Assembly (NCBI GenBank): GCA_015490435.1
Contig: WFXV01000220.1
Location: 1 to 6,946 of the forward strand
DNA length: 6,946 nt
From: Thermaceae bacterium
Lineage (GTDB): Bacteria; Deinococcota; Deinococci; Deinococcales; Marinithermaceae
Reading direction: 5' to 3'
This document shows, piece after piece, positions 4,768 to 6,946 of the stretch; the stretch's first letter is position 1; every line of letters begins with the position of its first letter. The translations under genes were made by a program, and so were the position numbers. Under the pieces are notes generated by a model. It saw only the letters and a program-made list of their open reading frames with translations. It ran no database searches and was not told the DNA's origin.

Positions 4768-6636
4768 GTGTCCGAGGACTGCCCGCTGGAACGGATGCTA
4801 GCGCTGGTCGGTGCAACCACCCCTCGTTGGGAGAAAGCCGAGGGGCTTGTGGTGGGGGCGAAGGAGCGGTGCCGGGAGGCGCTTGAGCGGCTCTTGGCGC
4901 TGGCCCGCGCCGCGGAGGAGGGGCGGGCGAAGGCGGAGGAGGTCGCCTTTCGCGACGCGGTGCTCGAGTTCTGGGGCCGTATCCTCGCCGCCGGCGGTAT
5001 TCAGGATTCTTTCTACGACGAGGTGCTGGCCCTTGCCCGCCGCTTCGTGCCTGGGGCCGAGGCCGGAAGCATCTTGGTGCGGGAGGGCGAGCACTTCGTC
5101 TTCAAGGCGCTATGGAACCACCCCGGGGCGCTTTTCTCGGTGGCGATTCCGGTTTCCGAGAGCTGGGACGCGAACGACCCCCGGCCCGGGATCCTGCGCC
5201 CTCCTCCGGAGGAAAACCAGGTGCTCAGGGCGCTTGGGCGCGTTCCTGCGCTCGCCGAGGTGCTGCGGGTGCCGGTGACGGTGGCCGGCGAGGTCGCGCT
5301 TTCCCTGAACCTCGACGCCTTCCGCCCCGGGGCCTTTCGCCCGGAGGACGTTCAGCGAATGGAGCTTTTGGCGGCGACGCTGGGGCTCGCCTTCGGCTGG
5401 CTGAAGAAGACCGAGGAGGCCGAGCACCACGCCTACCACGATCCCCTCACCCAGTTGCCCAACGAGCGCTTCTGGAGCGAGGTCGGCGGGGAGCTCTTCG
5501 CCCGGCTCGAGCCCGGGACCGAGGTGGTGGTGCTCGCCCTGGACGTGGCCCGGTTGCGGGCGGTCAACGAGTCGTTGAGCCACACCGCCGGCGACCGCCT
5601 CTTGGTCGAGCTCGCCCGCCGGCTTAAGACCCACCTCTTCCATGGCGACCTCTTGGTGCGCATGGCCGGCGACGAGTTCGCCGCCCTCCTGCTCCGCTGC
5701 GACCGCGAGGGGGCCGAGCGGGCGGTGCGCCGGTTGCTGGCCGCCGCCTCCGAGCCGGTGACGCTCGCAGGGCGGGCCCTTAAGCCCCGGATGGCAGTGG
5801 GGGCGGCGGTGGGCCGGGCGGGGGAGACCCGACTCGAGACCCTTTGGCACCAGGCGGCGCTCGCCCTCAAGCGGGCCAAGGAAGCGGGGCGCGCATTCGT
5901 CTTCTTTGACCCCAGTCAGGAGGAGGCGCGCTACCAGGAGGAGCGCACCCTGTTCGCCTTCGAGAAGGCCCTGGCCGAGGAGACCCTCGAGGTCCACCTG
6001 CAGCCGATCTGGGACCTGGTGGAAAAGCGGTTTTCCCACGCCGAGGCGCTGCTCCGCTGGCGCGAGCCGCCTTCGGTCTTCGTGCCCCTGGCCGAGGGCC
6101 AGGGCCTTGGACCCCAGATGGACGCCTACGTGCTCGAGCGCGCTACCCGCCTCGCCCGCCGCCACCGGGTGCGGGTCTGGGTGAACCTCCTGCCCTCGAG
6201 CCTCGCCGATTCCGCCTTCGCCGAGGCGCTTTTAGGGCTCGGGGAGGAGGCCCGACTCGGGCTCGAGGTGACCGAGTACGCGCTGCTCGAGCCCCGGGCC
6301 CGCCGGCACCTCGAGCGCCTGGCCCAGGCCGGCTACCCCATCGCCCTCGACGACTTCGGCACCGGCTACGCGAGCCTTTCTCTTTTGGCCGAGCTCCCCC
6401 TCGCCTGGCTCAAGCTCGACCGCAGCCTGGTGGCCCGCTTCCCCGAACCCAAGGCCCGGGCGCTGGTGGCGGGGGTGGCGGCGATCGCCCGGGACCTGGG
6501 GCTCTCGCTGGTGGCCGAGGGGGTGGAGGACCGGTCCCTGCTCGGGCCCCTGGCCGAGCTCGGTTTTCGCTACGCCCAGGGCTACGCCCTGGCCCGACCC
6601 GGGCTTTACCCAAGCTGGCCCCAGGGGCTGGCGTAG
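4768..6636 (+). CDS. GAF-GGDEF-EAL cyclic-di-GMP turnover protein (likely phosphodiesterase, GGDEF as AGDEF)
   Basis: A 622-aa soluble signalling protein with no signal peptide or membrane span. Residues 1-60 are mostly helical. A GAF-like sensor domain spans about 65-212; the ligand is unknown. The GGDEF domain runs about 220-382, with DPLTQLPN (225-232), metal Asp259, NESLSHTAGD (267-276) and the signature AGDEF (300-304). AGDEF is a tolerated variant in some working cyclases. The inhibitory RxxD site is absent: five residues before the signature the sequence is FHGD, with Phe for Arg. The EAL domain runs about 394-618 and looks catalytically complete: EALLRW (Glu426), Asn473, ExTE (Glu500, Glu503), DDFGTGYASL (528-537), Lys549, AEGVE (Glu584) and QGY (604-606). 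The protein should therefore degrade c-di-GMP, with the GGDEF part either making it or acting as a GTP sensor. The GTG start is favoured by the promoter position; ATG 4795 (residue 10) is the alternative. It is transcribed divergently from the 123-aa gene. Confidence 0.93.
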   Translation: MSEDCPLERMLALVGATTPRWEKAEGLVVGAKERCREALERLLALARAAEEGRAKAEEVAFRDAVLEFWGRILAAGGIQDSFYDEVLALARRFVPGAEAGSILVREGEHFVFKALWNHPGALFSVAIPVSESWDANDPRPGILRPPPEENQVLRALGRVPALAEVLRVPVTVAGEVALSLNLDAFRPGAFRPEDVQRMELLAATLGLAFGWLKKTEEAEHHAYHDPLTQLPNERFWSEVGGELFARLEPGTEVVVLALDVARLRAVNESLSHTAGDRLLVELARRLKTHLFHGDLLVRMAGDEFAALLLRCDREGAERAVRRLLAAASEPVTLAGRALKPRMAVGAAVGRAGETRLETLWHQAALALKRAKEAGRAFVFFDPSQEEARYQEERTLFAFEKALAEETLEVHLQPIWDLVEKRFSHAEALLRWREPPSVFVPLAEGQGLGPQMDAYVLERATRLARRHRVRVWVNLLPSSLADSAFAEALLGLGEEARLGLEVTEYALLEPRARRHLERLAQAGYPIALDDFGTGYASLSLLAELPLAWLKLDRSLVARFPEPKARALVAGVAAIARDLGLSLVAEGVEDRSLLGPLAELGFRYAQGYALARPGLYPSWPQGLA

Positions 6637-6648
6637 ACTGGGCGTACC

Positions 6649-6946
6649 ATGCGGCTAGCCACCAACGCGCCGGGCGATTGGCCCGCGGTCTACCTCGAGC
6701 CCGCCGACCTCGCCCGGGGAAAGGGTGCCATGCTCGCCGCTATCGACCGCGCCCTCGGCGAGCTCGGCTTCCGCCTCGAAAGCCCCGACCACCCCTTCCC
6801 GCTCCGGGAGGGGGTGGTCTACGCCGACGCCCTCTTGGTCCGCGGCGACAAACGCTGGCCGCTTTTCGTCTACCCCGAGGCCGGCTTCGAGGTGGCCCAG
6901 CGCTTCTACACCGCCGAGGCGCTCCTCGCCGACCACTTCCCCGACT
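6649..6946 (+). CDS. Unrecognised protein, N-terminal 99 residues (3' truncated by window edge)
   Basis: An open frame from ATG 6649 runs without a stop to the last base (99 codons plus one base). It starts MRLATNAPGDWPAVYLEPAD and continues with helix-like LARGKGAMLAAIDRALGELGF, a stretch of alternating short strands (REGVVYADALLVRGDKRWPLFVYP), then EVAQRFYTAEALLADHF. The strong G/C bias at third codon positions is that of a real gene, and the frame begins 12 nt after the c-di-GMP gene stop, so it is probably co-transcribed. No clear Shine-Dalgarno precedes the ATG. No signal peptide, membrane span or catalytic motif is seen in this part. I do not recognise the family; it looks like a soluble cytoplasmic protein. 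The overlapping - strand frame at 6655-6936 is rejected as its shadow. Confidence 0.7.
   Translation, partial: MRLATNAPGDWPAVYLEPADLARGKGAMLAAIDRALGELGFRLESPDHPFPLREGVVYADALLVRGDKRWPLFVYPEAGFEVAQRFYTAEALLADHFPD

Noticed and set aside
4251..4820. 189-aa - strand frame covering the 123-aa gene and the divergent promoter region
   Set aside because: It runs through the AT-rich control region into the start of the c-di-GMP gene and has Ser/Thr/Pro-rich shadow composition. The 123-aa frame has a ribosome site and a protein-like pattern.
5110..6165. 351-aa open frame on the - strand opposite the GGDEF-EAL gene
   Set aside because: The composition is shadow-like and it is fully antisense to conserved GAF, GGDEF and EAL motifs.
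6634..6639. TAGACT as a -10 for a separate leaderless promoter of the last gene
   Set aside because: Only four of six bases match, there is no -35, and it overlaps the preceding stop codon, so read-through transcription is simpler.
6655..6936. 93-aa - strand frame near the window end
   Set aside because: It is the complement of an open + strand frame that starts just after the c-di-GMP gene and has the expected third-position G/C bias.
1..6946. CRISPR arrays, tRNA or rRNA genes, insertion sequences, phage or toxin-antitoxin modules
   Set aside because: No repeat-spacer pattern, transposase motif, terminal repeats or RNA-gene signature was found on either strand by eye.

Overview
This is a very GC-rich chromosomal window. 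The G/C-loaded third codon positions, GTG starts, overlapping genes, leaderless-looking promoters and a solute-binding protein with no lipid-anchor cysteine all fit a thermophilic or thermotolerant member of Deinococcus-Thermus. Thermales such as Oceanithermus, Marinithermus, Meiothermus or Thermus are the likeliest. This placement is an inference from sequence style and gene families, because no marker gene is present.

Positions 1-3847 (+ strand) hold the 3' end of an operon for a BMP-family ABC importer, the class known for nucleoside/purine uptake. In order they are: the C-terminal half of a double-domain ATPase (cut by the window edge), two membrane permeases of the BPD_transp_2 family, and the periplasmic binding protein. 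ATPase/permease 1 overlap by 4 nt and permease 1/permease 2 by 8 nt. The binding protein follows with its own strong AGGAGG site. A textbook intrinsic terminator (3865-3890) closes the operon.

Positions 3889-4698 (- strand) hold two small genes. The upstream one is a 123-aa soluble protein with an MGMT/ATL-like winged-helix pattern. The downstream one is a 135-aa DUF4395 membrane protein with a paired-cysteine motif. The DUF4395 gene has its own consensus-like promoter only 6 nt from its GTG, so its mRNA is probably leaderless. A 7+7 bp palindrome sits between the -35 and -10.

Positions 4699-4767 form an AT-rich divergent control region. A perfect TATAAT lies in the loop of a perfect 8+8 bp inverted repeat, immediately before a GTG-started gene. 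Positions 4768-6636 (+) encode a 622-aa GAF-GGDEF-EAL cyclic-di-GMP protein with an AGDEF signature, no RxxD inhibition site and an intact EAL active site. An unrecognised gene starts at 6649 and runs off the window.

I see no clear previously undescribed multi-gene system. The most interesting part is the 4300-4770 block, where two separate palindromes sit on core promoter elements around the winged-helix-like gene, the DUF4395 gene and the c-di-GMP gene.
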